The translations under genes and the position numbers were made by a program. The notes beneath the pieces were generated by a model. It was given only the letters and a program-made list of their open reading frames with translations, was not told the DNA's origin and did no database searches. From Eutreptiella sp. 'Long Island Sound 2002' (lineage: Eukaryota > Euglenozoa > Euglenophyceae > Eutreptiales > Eutreptiaceae): a stretch of DNA of 64,000 bases. The stretch is from assembly GCA_964036045.1 (NCBI GenBank), contig OZ038379.1, positions 76,775,992-76,839,991 on the forward strand. Direction: 5' to 3'. Each line of letters starts with the position of its first letter. Positions within the stretch are counted from its first letter, which is position 1. Below, one piece after another: positions 31,990 through 43,849 of the stretch.

Positions 31990-33775
31990 GTTCGAGGATC
32001 TACACCCATCAAGCATTCATCGCATTCACTCTAGAGTAGTGTACAGCCCATGCGATGAATCCTTGAAGGGTCTACACCCGTCAACGATTCATCCCATCCA
32101 CTCTAGGCTAGGGTACAGCCCATGTGATGAGTCGTTGAAAGGTTTACACCCATCAAGGATTCATCGCACCCACTCTAGACTGGTGTAGAGCCCATGCGAT
32201 GAGTCCTTGAGGGGCCTACACCCCCCGAGGTTTCATGGCATCCACTCTAGACTAGTGTGCAGTCCATGCGATGAATGCTTCAAGGGTCTACACCCATCAA
32301 GGATTCATCGCATCCCCTGTAGACTAGTGCAGAACCTAGCCAATGGATCCTTGGACGCTCTACGCCCATCAAGGATTCATCGCATCCACTCTAGACTAGG
32401 GTACAGCCCATGCGATGAATCCTTGGAGGGTCTACACCCTCCAAGGATTCATGGCATCCACTGTAGACTGGTGTACAGCCTATGCGCTGAATCCTTGGAG
32501 GGTCTACACCCTCCAAGGATTGATGGCATGCACTATAGATTGATGTAGAACCCAGGCGATGGGTCCTTGAAGGGGCTACATCCATCACAAATTCATCGAA
32601 GCCCATGTGGACTAGTGTACAGCCCATGGGATGAATCCTCGGAGGGTCTCAACCCTCCGAGGATCCATCGCATCCAATTCAGGGTGGTGTACAGCCCATG
32701 CAATGCAGGATGAAGGATCTACACCCATCAAGGATTCATCCCATTCACTTTGAACTAGGGTACAACCCCCGCGGTGAATCCTTGAAAGATCTACACACTA
32801 CAAGGATTCATGGCATCTACCCCGGTCTAGTGGACAGCCCATGCGATGAATTCTTGAAGGGTCTACACCCTCCAAGGACTCATCGCAGCCACTCTAGACT
32901 GGTGTACAGCCCATGCGATGAATCCTTGGAGGGTCTACACCCTCCAAGGATTCATTGAAGCTACTCTAGACTAGAATAGAACCCAGGCGATGGATCCTTG
33001 GATACACCCTGCAAGGATTCATCACATCCACTCTAGACTAGTGCAGAACCCATGCCATGTGATGGATCCTTGGAGGGGCTCCACTCGTCGGGCATTCAGC
33101 GCATTCACTCTACATGGCATCGCATCCACTCTAGATTAGTGTAGAATCAAGGCAACGGATCTTTGAAGCGTCTACACACATCAAGGATTCATCGCATCCA
33201 ATGAAGGTTAGGGTACGGTCCATGCGGTAAATCCTTGAAAAGTCTATACCCTCCGAGGATTCTTCGCATCCACTCTAGACTTTTGTACAAACCATGCGAT
33301 GAATCCGCATCCACTCTACACTAGTGTACAGGCCATGCGGTGAATACTTCAAGGCTCTACACACACCAAAGATTCATCGCATCTACTCTACACTAGTGTA
33401 GAACATATGCGATGAATCATTGGAGGGTCTACACCCTCCAAGGATTCATCGCATTCACCCTAGACTAGTGTACAATCCATGCGATGAATCCTTGGGGGGT
33501 CTAAACCCGTCAAGGATTCATCGCATTCACTCTAGACCGGTGCACAGCCCATGCGATCAATCCTTGAAGGGTCTACGCCCTCCAAGGGTTCATTGCATTC
33601 ACTATACATCAGTGCAGAACCCATGCGATGAGTCCTCGGAGGGTCTACACCCATCAAAGATTCATTGCATCCATTCCAAATTAGTGTACAGCCCATGCCG
33701 TGAATCCTTCAAGGGTCTACAAAGTCCAAGTATTCATCGCATCCACTCTAGATTACCCTTGGTACAGCCTAGAAG
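31990..33775. repeat. 73-bp hairpin satellite, left block
   Basis: About 24 diverged copies. The consensus has two halves, GCGATGAATCCTTGGAGGGT and ACCCTCCAAGGATTCATCGC, which are reverse complements separated by CTAC. Units are joined by CCACTCTAGACTAGTGTACA then GCCC. Each unit is therefore a near-perfect 44-48 bp palindrome plus a 24-25 bp linker. His/Arg/Ile-rich open frames (LHPPRIHRIHSRLVYSPCDE) are repeat artefacts. Confidence 0.95.
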
Positions 33776-33799
33776 ACCCAATCTCGCTCTAGCCTAGAC

Positions 33800-34060
33800 G
33801 CCGCTAGAGTGACTGGAAAGCAAAAAAGTAGTGGTTGCCCCGACCCATGGGCATGGGGGGGCGGGGGGATTAGGGTTCAAATTGGACCCCTATTACCATA
33901 CTAGGGGGTCCATACCTTGTTCTTCAGGAAAACACATTTTTGACCTGAAGTTCAACAAGTACAAAAAACCGCTCTAGCGATGCTCTAGTGCCATTGTAGC
34001 TCCGCCCCGCTAGAACGGCGCTAGAACGTCGCTAGAACGCTTCGCTAGGACAAGGCTAGA
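33800..34060. repeat. GCTAGAAC / GCTCTAGCG cluster, left edge of insert
   Basis: CCGCTAGAG at 33801, then at 33970-34055 CGCTCTAGCGATGCTCTAGTG followed by GCTAGAACGGCGCTAGAACG and TCGCTAGAACGC. It matches the cluster at 37213-37262 in inverted orientation, so the two may mark the ends of the segment that interrupts the 73-bp satellite. Confidence 0.55.
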
Positions 34061-34865
34061 ACAAAAACATGCACACACATTTGGCAAGTAAAAGACACCA
34101 ATCTGCAAAGGGGGGTGGTTCCACGACACATAGACACATAGAAACCATCACATTTGGTACATGTCTAGTTACATATGCACACACACACACACACATGCAC
34201 GCACACATTTTGACATAGGCACATGCACGGGCACTGTGGGGCTGCCCTCCCTTCAAGCGTTGGTTGGGGTGTTGGGGGGGCGTCTTTGCTTTTGTCACAC
34301 ATTTTTCAGGGGGGGGCTTCAGAACTACCTTGGGGGGGGGGGGGTTGAACTCAGGGTCTGGAAGGGTGTTCTTTTCTTTGTTTCACAGGTGGTTTTTTAT
34401 TGGACTTTTATGATATTGGACTAACGAACTGCAATTTCAAGTTGAAGGTAGGCCATGCAATGCTGTGCAGTGTTGTGGTGTGTTCTGGTCTCGTAATGTG
34501 TAAAGTGGTGTCATGTAGTGTGGTGTGTAGCGGTGTGCTGCAGTCTGCTGTAGTGTGTCATCCGCTGTGGTGTGTTGTACTCTGCGGGGGGGGGGGGGGT
34601 AGTGTGTACCCTTCGTGAACGGGGGATAAGTGGCCGATGGAATGGGGCGCAAATATTCACGTGAATCGGCCGAAATTTCGAGGTTTTTGGGGGAAAACGC
34701 CATATTTTTGGTTCCTTCTGAGGAATTTCAGGGGGTAAAATTCTTCCACCGGCTGCATTACGCATCAACCATTGAAACTCTCGTCCCAAAAGCATCCACC
34801 ATGCCCAAAACGGCGCCCAAAGCGAGAGGTGCCAAAACCCGGCAAGCCTGTAGCCGATTCACAGG
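34061..34865. other. Low-complexity and TG-rich stretch
   Basis: Contains (CA)n at 34175-34206, a G10-type run near 34331-34342, a TGTGGTGTG-rich tract at 34460-34606 and one half-palindrome CGGCCGAAATTTCGAGG at 34667. The tract at 34545-34606 is matched in inverted orientation at 36868-36935. No gene recognised. Confidence 0.5.
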
Positions 34866-34869
34866 CGTG

Positions 34870-34945
34870 AATTCACGTGAATTCATACAAAATTCGCACA
34901 AATTTCGTACTAATTTGTACGAATTTTGTACAAATTTCATGTGAA
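34870..34945. repeat. AT-rich imperfect inverted repeat
   Basis: Arms of about 32 nt around TAATTT: the left contains ACAAATTTCGTAC, the right GTACGAATTTTGTAC, with about six mismatches. GTGAATTCACGTGAATTC motifs lie at both outer edges. Confidence 0.65.
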
Positions 34946-34959
34946 TTCACGTGATTTTG

Positions 34960-36674
34960 CACAAGTTTTACCGGTGTGCACCCCCTCATTTGTCCTAACA
35001 CCCAAGGTACGGCCTCCAATGCATCCCTGCATGCACCGTGGCCACATGTCACAACAGTGTGAGGTCGTGTTGTGTTCTCATGTCCGTTTCTTGCGACACC
35101 GGAACCGCCGCTTTGAGTCTGAAGGTGCTGCATGTCGGTTAGAAGCCGTCTTCTTGTACGGCTTGCATACGTTTGGACACTTATGGGCCCTTGCCCATTT
35201 TGTACCCTTTTGCTCGCATCCCACCCTTGCGACCAAAGGGTATCATCAATGGTGTGGTTGTCCCCAACCACTTGCACCCCTAGACTCCCCCGGAGGAGGC
35301 TTCGGCCCCCGGTGTTGCGCAACATGCGCTTCATTCTCCGGTGACTTCACCTCCATGGTAAAGCAGGAGAACTTTGACACGAATCTCCACTTCTTTGCAA
35401 AATAAGACATGTCGTCGATCGAAAGATGCGTCCATGGAAGTTTGCCCCACCGGAGCTCATTGTGGGTGGCGCCCATGGCTATGCTATGGTTCCGGAGCCG
35501 CCCCAAGTCGCCCCCCCCGGAGCCGCCCCAAGTCGGCCCCGGAGAACCATGCGGAACGCCAAGCGAATACACACATGCTTGCAAAATGTTCCGACCATGT
35601 TTTGCACACCAACTCCCAACTTTTTCCTCCTACTTGATGCTGCCTCACACTAGGGTGTTGTAGGCAAGCATCCATTACCTTCTCCCAACCTCTGCTCCGC
35701 ATGAAATGGATGGCAGCAACACACTCCATCCTTACCTTCCCCTTGCTGTTTGGCTTGTCATTTTTTAATGAGGCACGGATGCAACTTCGTGCTGGAAGCC
35801 GTGCCTCATCTAGAACTGGTTGGAGCATGGTGCGTGCCATAGTGGCCGGTGCCTTACTTGTCAATTGTACAACTAGGTCCCGTGTCCCGTTTATGCCACA
35901 AAACAGAACACGGAGGACCCCATGAAGGCCTTAATCAGGGACTCACCTATCACTTGTAATGGACCTATATATAGCACCTATGGCAACAGCACCTATCCAG
36001 TTGCCGCCTATTGCACTTGGTGTGCCAAAGGTAGCAAGGCAAACAACAGTTGGGCATGCAGACCCAACACACGGTGGCACCGCGGGATTCTGCCTTCCAG
36101 TTTTGGCAGCCCCCCATGAGCACCTGTGCTTTCCCATCTGCACACAGAAAAAAAAGATACCGCCCATCGTTCCCTTCCGTATCTTTAGAACTTACGGTTG
36201 CGGCCTTGCGCAACTCATCATCAAAATCGATTTTTTGGGAGGCCGCGTAGAGGGTCTCCCACTTTTCGTTGCCCCCGGGTAGCCACCACCTAGATAGTTG
36301 GTTGGGGCTAGCGGTGCCACCAAGGGTGCAATGGACGTACAAAGTCTCATGCCTCGATGTACCATCCACCGCGATAGGCAACCAATGCAGCCATTGATTC
36401 CCGGGCTGCATGATGTCCGAGGGTGGGGGTGGTCGACACTTGTACAAGTGGCCGATGCGGCTGGTAGGTAACAGGCCGCACCATGGATGGCCGTGTCGTC
36501 TCCCGTATAGGTAGTGAACGCCCGGGACTCCGGTAAGGCTGGCGGTCGAAGCATGCTGTACACCTGGTCCCATACCACACCATACGTCATGCTCCCCACT
36601 AGGTACAGCGCCCCTGTCCTAGAGAGGTGCAACGATCGGATGCGCCAAACGGCCATAATCAACCTCTCCTCCAT
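34960..36674 (-). CDS. Gene M: transposon-like gene, function unknown
   Basis: The start at 36674 has a good context (CCACCATGG) and reads MEERLIMAVWRIRSLHLSRT and LVGSMTYGVVWDQVYSM. The best downstream frame (36573-35965) contains LYAASQKIDFDDELRKAATV and GRYLFFLCADGKAQVLMGGC followed by QNWKAESRGATVCWVC. That Cys/Trp-rich block is the most protein-like sequence here and may bind a metal. Further frames carry SCIRASLKNDKPNSKGKVRM and RSRGWEKVMDACLQHPS (35864-35484) and DDTLWSQGWDASKRVQNGQG (35334-34960). Frames change several times, so introns or indels are needed. It lies inside the segment that interrupts the 73-bp satellite, which suggests a mobile-element gene. Confidence 0.5.
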
Positions 36675-36727
36675 GGTGGGCTCAGGCGGGACGGCTAGTA
36701 CACAACGTAGCTACAAACCAAAGCAAA

Positions 36728-37015
36728 CAAGCAACCAACACACTATTCAACCAACCACATAGCCAACCCTATTGCACGATACCCCACCACACCCCACCAC
36801 ATAACACCCGACCAGACCACAGGACAACACAGCACACCACAGGGCACGTCATGTGACCACAACACACTACCCCCCCCCGCACAGTACAGCACACCATAGC
36901 AGATCACACACTACAACAGACTACAACGCAGTGTCATGTGGTGTGGTGTGGTGTGGTGGGGTATCGTGCGATAGGGTCGGCTGTCTGGTTGGTTGAATGG
37001 TGTGTTGGTTGCTTG
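36728..37015. repeat. Long hairpin: 81-85 bp inverted arms
   Basis: The left arm 36728-36808 (CAAGCAACCAACACACTATT ... ATTGCACGATACCCCACCAC) matches the reverse complement of 36931-37015 with only scattered differences, around a loop of about 122 bp. The loop and arms are CA/TG-rich. It is a snapback structure at the upstream side of gene M. Confidence 0.85.
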
Positions 37016-37212
37016 GCAGGTTGGCTTGTTTGGCAGCTTGGGTTATTTGTTGGGTGTTTGGCTGGTTGGGGCATGATGTGTGATGTTTGCACCCTGTGGT
37101 GTGTGGTGTTGTATCCTGTGGTATGCTGTATGATGTCATGTTTGTGGGTACACATGTATTTGGTGCCATTCCACCGGAGAGGGGGGGGGTTGGTAAGCGT
37201 TTACTATTTTTG

Positions 37213-37262
37213 TTCCAACAGCGTTCGGAGAGCAGTTCGAGCGGCGTTCTAGCGGCGCTCTA
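37213..37262. repeat. GTTCTAGCGGCGCTCTAGCGG cluster, right edge of insert
   Basis: GTTCCAACAGCGTTCGG, then GAGCGGCGTTCTAGCGGCGC and TCTAGCGG, directly joined to the resumed 73-bp satellite. Inverted relative to the cluster at 33800-34060. Confidence 0.6.
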
Positions 37263-40200
37263 GCGGCTCTACACCCATCAAGGATTCATCGCATCCATTC
37301 TAGACTAGTGTACAACCCAAGAGGTGAATTCCTCAAGGGTCTACACACTCAAAGGAGTCATCGCCCCCATTCTACAGCAATGTACAGCCCATGCAATGAG
37401 ACCTTGAAGGGTCTACACCCATCAAAGATTCGTCGCATCCACTCTAGATTAGTGTAGAAACCAGGCGATGGACCCTTGGACGGTCTACATTCATCAAGGA
37501 TTCATCACATCCACTCTAGACTAGCGCACCACCAATGCGATGAATCCTTGCAGGGTCGAAACGCTCCAATGATTCATCGCATCAGCTTCAGGCTGGTGTA
37601 CAGCCCATGCGATGAATCCTTGAAGGGTCTACACCCTCTACGGATTCATCGCATCCACTCTAGGCAAGTGTACAGCCCATGTGATGAATGCTTGAACGGT
37701 CTACACCCTCCAAGGCTACATCGCATCCACTCTGGACCAGTGTACAACCAATGCGAAGAATCCTTGAAGGGTCTACACCCTCCGAGGATTCATCGCATCC
37801 ACTCTTAGACTGGTGTACAGCACACGCGATGAATCTTTGAAGGGTTTACACCCTCAAAGGATGCGTCGCATCCCTTCTAGACTAGTGTAGAACACATGCG
37901 ATGAATCCTTGAAGGATCTATACCCTCCAAACATTCATCGCATTCAATCTCGACTCGTGTAGACCCCACACGATGAATCCTTGGAGGGTCTACAGCCTCC
38001 AAGGATTGATCGCATCAACTTTAGACTAGTGTAGAACGCATGCGATGAATCCTTGAAGGGTCTACACCCTCCAAGGATTCATCGCATCTACCCTAGACTA
38101 GTGCACAGCCCATGGGATCAACCCTGGAAGGGTGGACACGCTCCAAGGATTCATCGCATCCACTCTAGACTAGGGTAAAACCCAGGCGATGGATCCTTGG
38201 AGGGTCTACATCCATCAAAGATTCGTGACATTCCGTGTAGACTAGTATACAGGCCATGCAACAAATCCTTGGTGAGTCTATACCCTCCAATAATTCATCG
38301 CATCCACTTTAGACTAGTAAAGAACCCATGCGATGACTCCTTGAAGGGTCTACAACCATCAAGGATTCATCGCATCCACTCTAGACTAGTGCACATCCCA
38401 TGCGATGAATCTTTGGGGGGTCTACACCCACCAAGGATTCATTGCATCCACTCTAGACTAGTGTACAACCCATGCAATGACTCCCTGAAGAGTCTACACC
38501 CTCCAAGGATTCATCGCATCCGTTCTAGACTAGTGCGAAAGGCACGCGATGACTCGTTTAGGGGTCGACACCCTCCAAAGATTCATCCCATCCACTCTAG
38601 ACTAGTGCAGAACCCACACGATGCATCCTTGGAGGGTCTAAACCCTCCAAGGATTCATCGCATCCAGTCTAGACTAGGGTACAGCCTATGCCACACCCTC
38701 CAAGGATTCGTTGCATTGACTTTAGACTAGTGGAGAACCCATGCGATGAATCCTTGATGGGTCTACACCCTCCAACGATTCATTGCATCCACTCTGGACC
38801 AGTATGGAGCCCATGCGATTAATTCTTGAAGGGTCTGCACCCTCGTAGGGTTTATCGCATCCATTCTAGACGATTGTAGAACCAATGCGATGAATGCTTG
38901 AACGGTCTACACCCCCCAAAGATTCATCGCATCCACTCTAGACTAGTGTAGAACCCATGCAATAAATCCTTGAAGGGTCTACACCCTCCAAGGATTCATC
39001 CCATCCACTTTAGACCAGCATAGACCCCAGGCAATGAATCCTTGAAGGCCCTACACCTCCAAGGATTCATCGCATCCAACCTAGACTAGTGTGCGGTCCA
39101 TGCGATGAATCTTTGAAGGGTTTGCTACCTCCAAAGATTCATCGCATCCACTCTAGACTGGTGTAGAACCCATGCGATGAATCCTTGGAGAAAATATACC
39201 CTCCAACGATTCGGCGCATCTAGTCTAGACTAGGGTACAACCTATGCGGTGAATCCTTGATGGGTCTACTCCCTGCAAGGATTCATCGCATTTATCCTAC
39301 ACTAGTGCACAGTCCATGCGATGAATCCTTGAAGGGTCTACACCCTCCAAAGATTCATCGCATGCACTCGAGACGGGTGTACAGCTCATGCGATAAATGC
39401 TTGGCGAGTCTACACCCTCCAAGGATTCATCGCATCCACTTCTACCTTGTGTATAGCCCATGCAATGAAACGTTGAAGGGTCTACACCCTCGAAGGATTC
39501 ATGGCATTCTCTCTGGACCAGTGTACAGCCCATGCGACCAATTCTTGAAGGGTGTACACCCTCAAAGGATTCTTCACATCCACTGTAGACAAGTGAAGAA
39601 CAAATGGGAGGCATCCTCGGAGGGTCTACACTCATTAAGGATTTATCGCAGTCACTCTACAGCAGGGTACAGCCCATGCGATGAATCCGTGAAGTGTTTA
39701 CATCCTCCAAGGATTCATCACATCCTTTGTAGACTAGGGTAGAACCCATGCGATGAATCCTTGGAGGGTCCATACCCTCCAAAAATTCATCGCATCCACT
39801 TTAGACTAGTGTGGAACCCAAGCCATGAATCCTCGAAGGGTCTAGACCCCCAAGGATTCATCGCATCCACTTTAGACTAGTGTACAGCTGATGCTGTGGA
39901 CCCTCCAAGGATTCATCGCATTCACTCTACATCAGTGTACAACCCAGGCATTGACTCCTTGAAGGGTCTACACCCTCCAAGGATTCATCATATCCACTCT
40001 AGACTAGTGTAGAACCGAAGCGATGGATTCTTGGAGGGTGTACAACAGTCAAGAATTCATCGCATCCACCCTAAACTAGTGTAGAACCCAAGCGATGGAT
40101 CCTTGAAGGGTTCATACCCTCCAAGGATTCATTGCATCCACTTTAGATTAGTGAACAACACATGCCATGAATCCTTGAGGGGTCAACTGGCTTCCAAGGC

Positions 40201-41880
40201 CTCATAGCATCCACTCTAGACTAGTGTAGAACCAAGACGATGGATCCTGGGGGAATCTACACCCACCAAGGATTCATCGCATGAATCTAGACTAGTGTAC
40301 AACCCAGGTGATGCACCCTCCAAGGAATCATCGCATCAACTTTAGACTAGTGTAGAACCCATGCGATGAATCCTTGAAGGGTCCGCACCGATCATGGATT
40401 CATTGCGTCCGGAGTATACTAGTGTAGAGCCCAGCCGATGGATCCTTGAAGGGTCTACAGCCTCCTAAGATTAATCACATCCCCTATAGACTAGTGTACA
40501 ACCCATGCGAGGAATCCTTGCGGGGTCTATATCCGTTAATGATTCATTAGATTCACTCTACATGAGTGTACAGCTCATTCAATGAGTTGTACGCCCATCA
40601 GGGCTTCATCGCATCCACTCTGAACTGGTGTAGAACGCATGCGATGGATCTTTGAAGGGTCTACACCCTCCAAGGATTCATAGCATCCACTCTAGACTAG
40701 TGCAGAGCCCATGCAATGAAACCTTGAAGGCTCTACACCCTCCATAGGTTCGTCGCATCCACTCTAGACCGGTGTACAACGCACGCCATGAATCTTTCGA
40801 GGGTACACACCCATCAAAAAAATTTTGCATCCACTCTGGACTAGTGGAAAACCCAGGCGCTGGATCCTTGTAGGGTGTACACCCTCCAAAGATTCATCGC
40901 ATCCACTCTAGACTAGTGCACACCCCATGTGATGAATCCTTGAAGGGTCTACACCCGCCAAGGATTCATCGCATCCACTCTACACTAGTGTAGAACCCAT
41001 GCGATGAATCCTTGAAGGGTCGACAACTTCCAAGGATTCATCGCATCCACTCTAGACTAGTGCAGAGCCGATGCGATGAATCGTTGTAGGGTCTACACCC
41101 GTCAAAGATTCATCGCATTTACTCTACATCAGTGTACCACCCATGCGATGGATCCTTGGAGGGTCTACGCCCATCAAACATTCATCGCATCCACTGTAGA
41201 CTAGTGTAGAACCCAAGCGATGGATCCGTTGAGGGTCTACATCCATGAAGGATGCATTGCAGTCCATGTATAGTAGTGTACACCCCATGCGATGAATCCT
41301 TGGAGGGTCTACACACATCACGGATTCCTCACATCGAGTCTAGACTAGTGTTGCACCCATGTGATAAATCCTTGACGTGTCTACACCCTCCAAAGATTCA
41401 TCGCATCCACTCTAGACGCGTGTAGAACCCATGCGATGAATCCTCGAAGGGTCTACACGCTCCAAGGAATCATCGCATCCACTCTAGACTAGTGTACAGC
41501 CCATGCGATGAATCGTTGTAGGGTCAATACCTGTCAAAGATGCACCGCATGCACTCCACATCAAATTACAGCCCATGCGATGGATCCTTGGAGGGTCTAC
41601 ACCCATCAAAGATTCATCGCATCCACTCTAGAATAGTGTACAACCCAGGCGATGGATCCTTGAAAGGTCTACACCCTCCAAGAATGCATCACATTCAATG
41701 TTGAGCAATGTAGAGCCCATGCGATGAATCCTTTGAGGGTCTACACCCGTCAAGGACTCATCGCATCCACTCTTGAACAGTGTACAACCCATGCGATCAA
41801 TCCTTGAAGGGTCTACACCCTCCAAGGATTCATCGCATCCACTCTAGACTAGTGTACAACGCATGCGCTGAAGTAAGGTA
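37263..41880. repeat. 73-bp hairpin satellite, right block
   Basis: About 63 copies of the same unit as 31990-33775. A near-perfect example is 38040-38087: arms 38040-38061 and 38066-38087 around CTAC with one mismatch. Spacing between GGATTCATCGC blocks is 72-73 bp. Some units have lost one arm. No coding sequence recognised inside. Confidence 0.95.
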
Positions 41881-42495
41881 TAGACCCCTCGACAAGGGGT
41901 ATAGGGGCACACAATGAATAGTAGAAGTGTGTACACCCCTCCAACATTCATCTCGAGGGGTATGGACCACTCAAAAGGGGGTATAGGGGCAAGCGACAAA
42001 TATTGGATGGTTGTAAACTCCTCCAAAATTCATTGCGAGGGGTATAGACCACTCGAGAAGGGATTTTCAGCCCTCCAATATTCATCACGAGGGCTATAGA
42101 TCCCTCGAAAGGGGGTATAGGGGCACGCGATGAATAGTGGGGGGGTGTACACCGCTCCAAAATTCATCGCGAGGGGTATAGACCATTGAATAGGGGGTAT
42201 AGGGGCACGCGATAAATATTGGAAGGGGGCGCACCCCTCCAATATTCATCACGAGGGGTATAGTCCACTCAACAGGGGGTACAGGGGCACGCGATGAATA
42301 TTGGAAGGGTGTACACCCCTCCAAAATTCTTCGCGAGGGGTATAGGGCACTCGACAAGGGGTATAGGGGCACACGATCAATGTTTGAAGGGTGTACACCC
42401 CGCCAACATTGATCGCGAGGGGTATTGACCCCGCGACAGGGAGTATAGGGGCAAGGGGTGAATATTGGGAAGGTGTACACCCCTCCAATATTCAG
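41881..42495. repeat. 82-bp hairpin satellite
   Basis: About seven copies with ATTCATCGCGAGGGGTAT blocks near 41946, 42029, 42083, 42163, 42245, 42327 and 42409, mostly 80-83 bp apart. Each has CGATGAATATTGGAAGGGTG and CACCCCTCCAATATTCATCG inverted arms around TACA or a fused GGGTGTACACCC palindrome. The linker is GAGGGGTATAGACCACTCGA plus GGGGGTATAGGGGCACG. The core matches the 73-bp satellite it abuts. Confidence 0.9.
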
Positions 42496-43090
42496 CGGGG
42501 GAGGAATTGATGGGGGGGTTATGAAGTGAATAGGGGCGGGCCTATCAAATTGATAGGGGTGACCTAAAAAAATGAATGCAGGGGGCTACGAAATTAATGG
42601 GGGGGGGCTATGAAATTGATGGGGGGGGGGCTATCAAATTGATAGGGCGGGGGGCTATGAAATTGACAGGGGGGGGGCTATGAAATCGATCAGTGGGGGG
42701 CTGTGAAATTGACAAGGCGGGGGGCTATGAAATTCGCAAGGGGGGGATCTATCAAATTGATGGGGGGGGGCTAAAGAATTGATGGGTTGGGGAACTACGA
42801 AATTGATACGGGGGGCTATGAAATTCGCAAGGGGGGGCCTATCAAATTGATAGGGGGGGGGGCTAAGAATCTGATGGTTGGGGGCTATCAAATTGATACG
42901 GGGGGTTTATGAAATTGATATTAGGTGCCTATGAAATTGATACAGGGGGGGGGGGCTATGAAATTCATGCAGGGGGGTAAGAAGTTCATTTGGGGGGGGG
43001 GCATGAAATTGATAGGGGTCCTATGAAATTGATGGAGCGTTAATGAAATTGATCACGGGCGCTTCTGAAATTGATCGGAGGGGGTTATAG
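42496..43090. repeat. GGGGGGCTATGAAATTGAT short repeat
   Basis: About 22-24 irregular copies of G-run plus CTATGAAATTGAT or CTATCAAATTGATAG. The latter is a palindrome with 7-nt arms around one A. Copy length varies from about 22 to 31 bp, mainly in the G run. Confidence 0.9.
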
Positions 43091-43849
43091 TATTTGAACG
43101 AGGACCTGCGGGGACCTATGGCGACACACCACAACACTGCGCAGCATAGCATCGCACACCTACAAGTTGTGATATGATCATTTTCATTGCTGTCATTGTT
43201 ATTGCATGAGAAGCAACAACTATAAGACAAAAAAAGAACACCCTCCCGCACCCCCGAGTGAAACCGCGCCACTCAGGCAATTCCCTCAAGCCCCCCCCCC
43301 CGCCTTGAAAAACGTGTAAAGAAAGGAAAGGCAACCCCCAACCAAGGCTTCAAGCAAGGGCACCCCCACAGTGCCTATGCCTATGTCAAAATGTGTGTGT
43401 GTGTGTGTGTGTGTGTGCTTTCTGTGTGTTTGTGTGTGTGTGTGGGAGCACATCTGCCTGTACATGCGCCAAATCCGTTGGTTTGCTGTGCAATGGTGTC
43501 TGATGGCCCTACAACGCTAGGGTTGAGGCCAGAGAGCGAAAATGTACACCTGGAACGGTGTAGTGAGTGGGTGCAGTTTCCATACTTACTACAAACAAAC
43601 GAACAAAACCAAGGGGGGGGGGTTTTCGGAATCATTTTCCATACTTCCTCATGCATGAGAGCACTGATGAGTGGGGGGGTGGAAGGGCCGGGGAAGGGCT
43701 AGACGTGGGGGGGCAGCATTCTTGCGGGGGGGATCTTCCGTTTGGGGTGGGGGGGGTACTAAATTACAAGGGGAGGTGGGTGAGGTGGATTTATGGTTTG
43801 GCTAATGGTGGTCCATGAACGTCTGATGTGTTATGCCTGATGGCCAACC
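43091..43849. other. Spacer with (TG)n
   Basis: Holds a (TG)n tract at 43390-43445 and several G or C runs (43289-43300, 43613-43622). No credible gene. Confidence 0.6.

Noticed and set aside
31990-41880. Open frames with a repeated LHPPRIHRIHSRLVYSPCDE-like motif
   Set aside because: The motif period follows the 73-bp satellite and frames break whenever the unit length shifts, so no conserved protein is implied.
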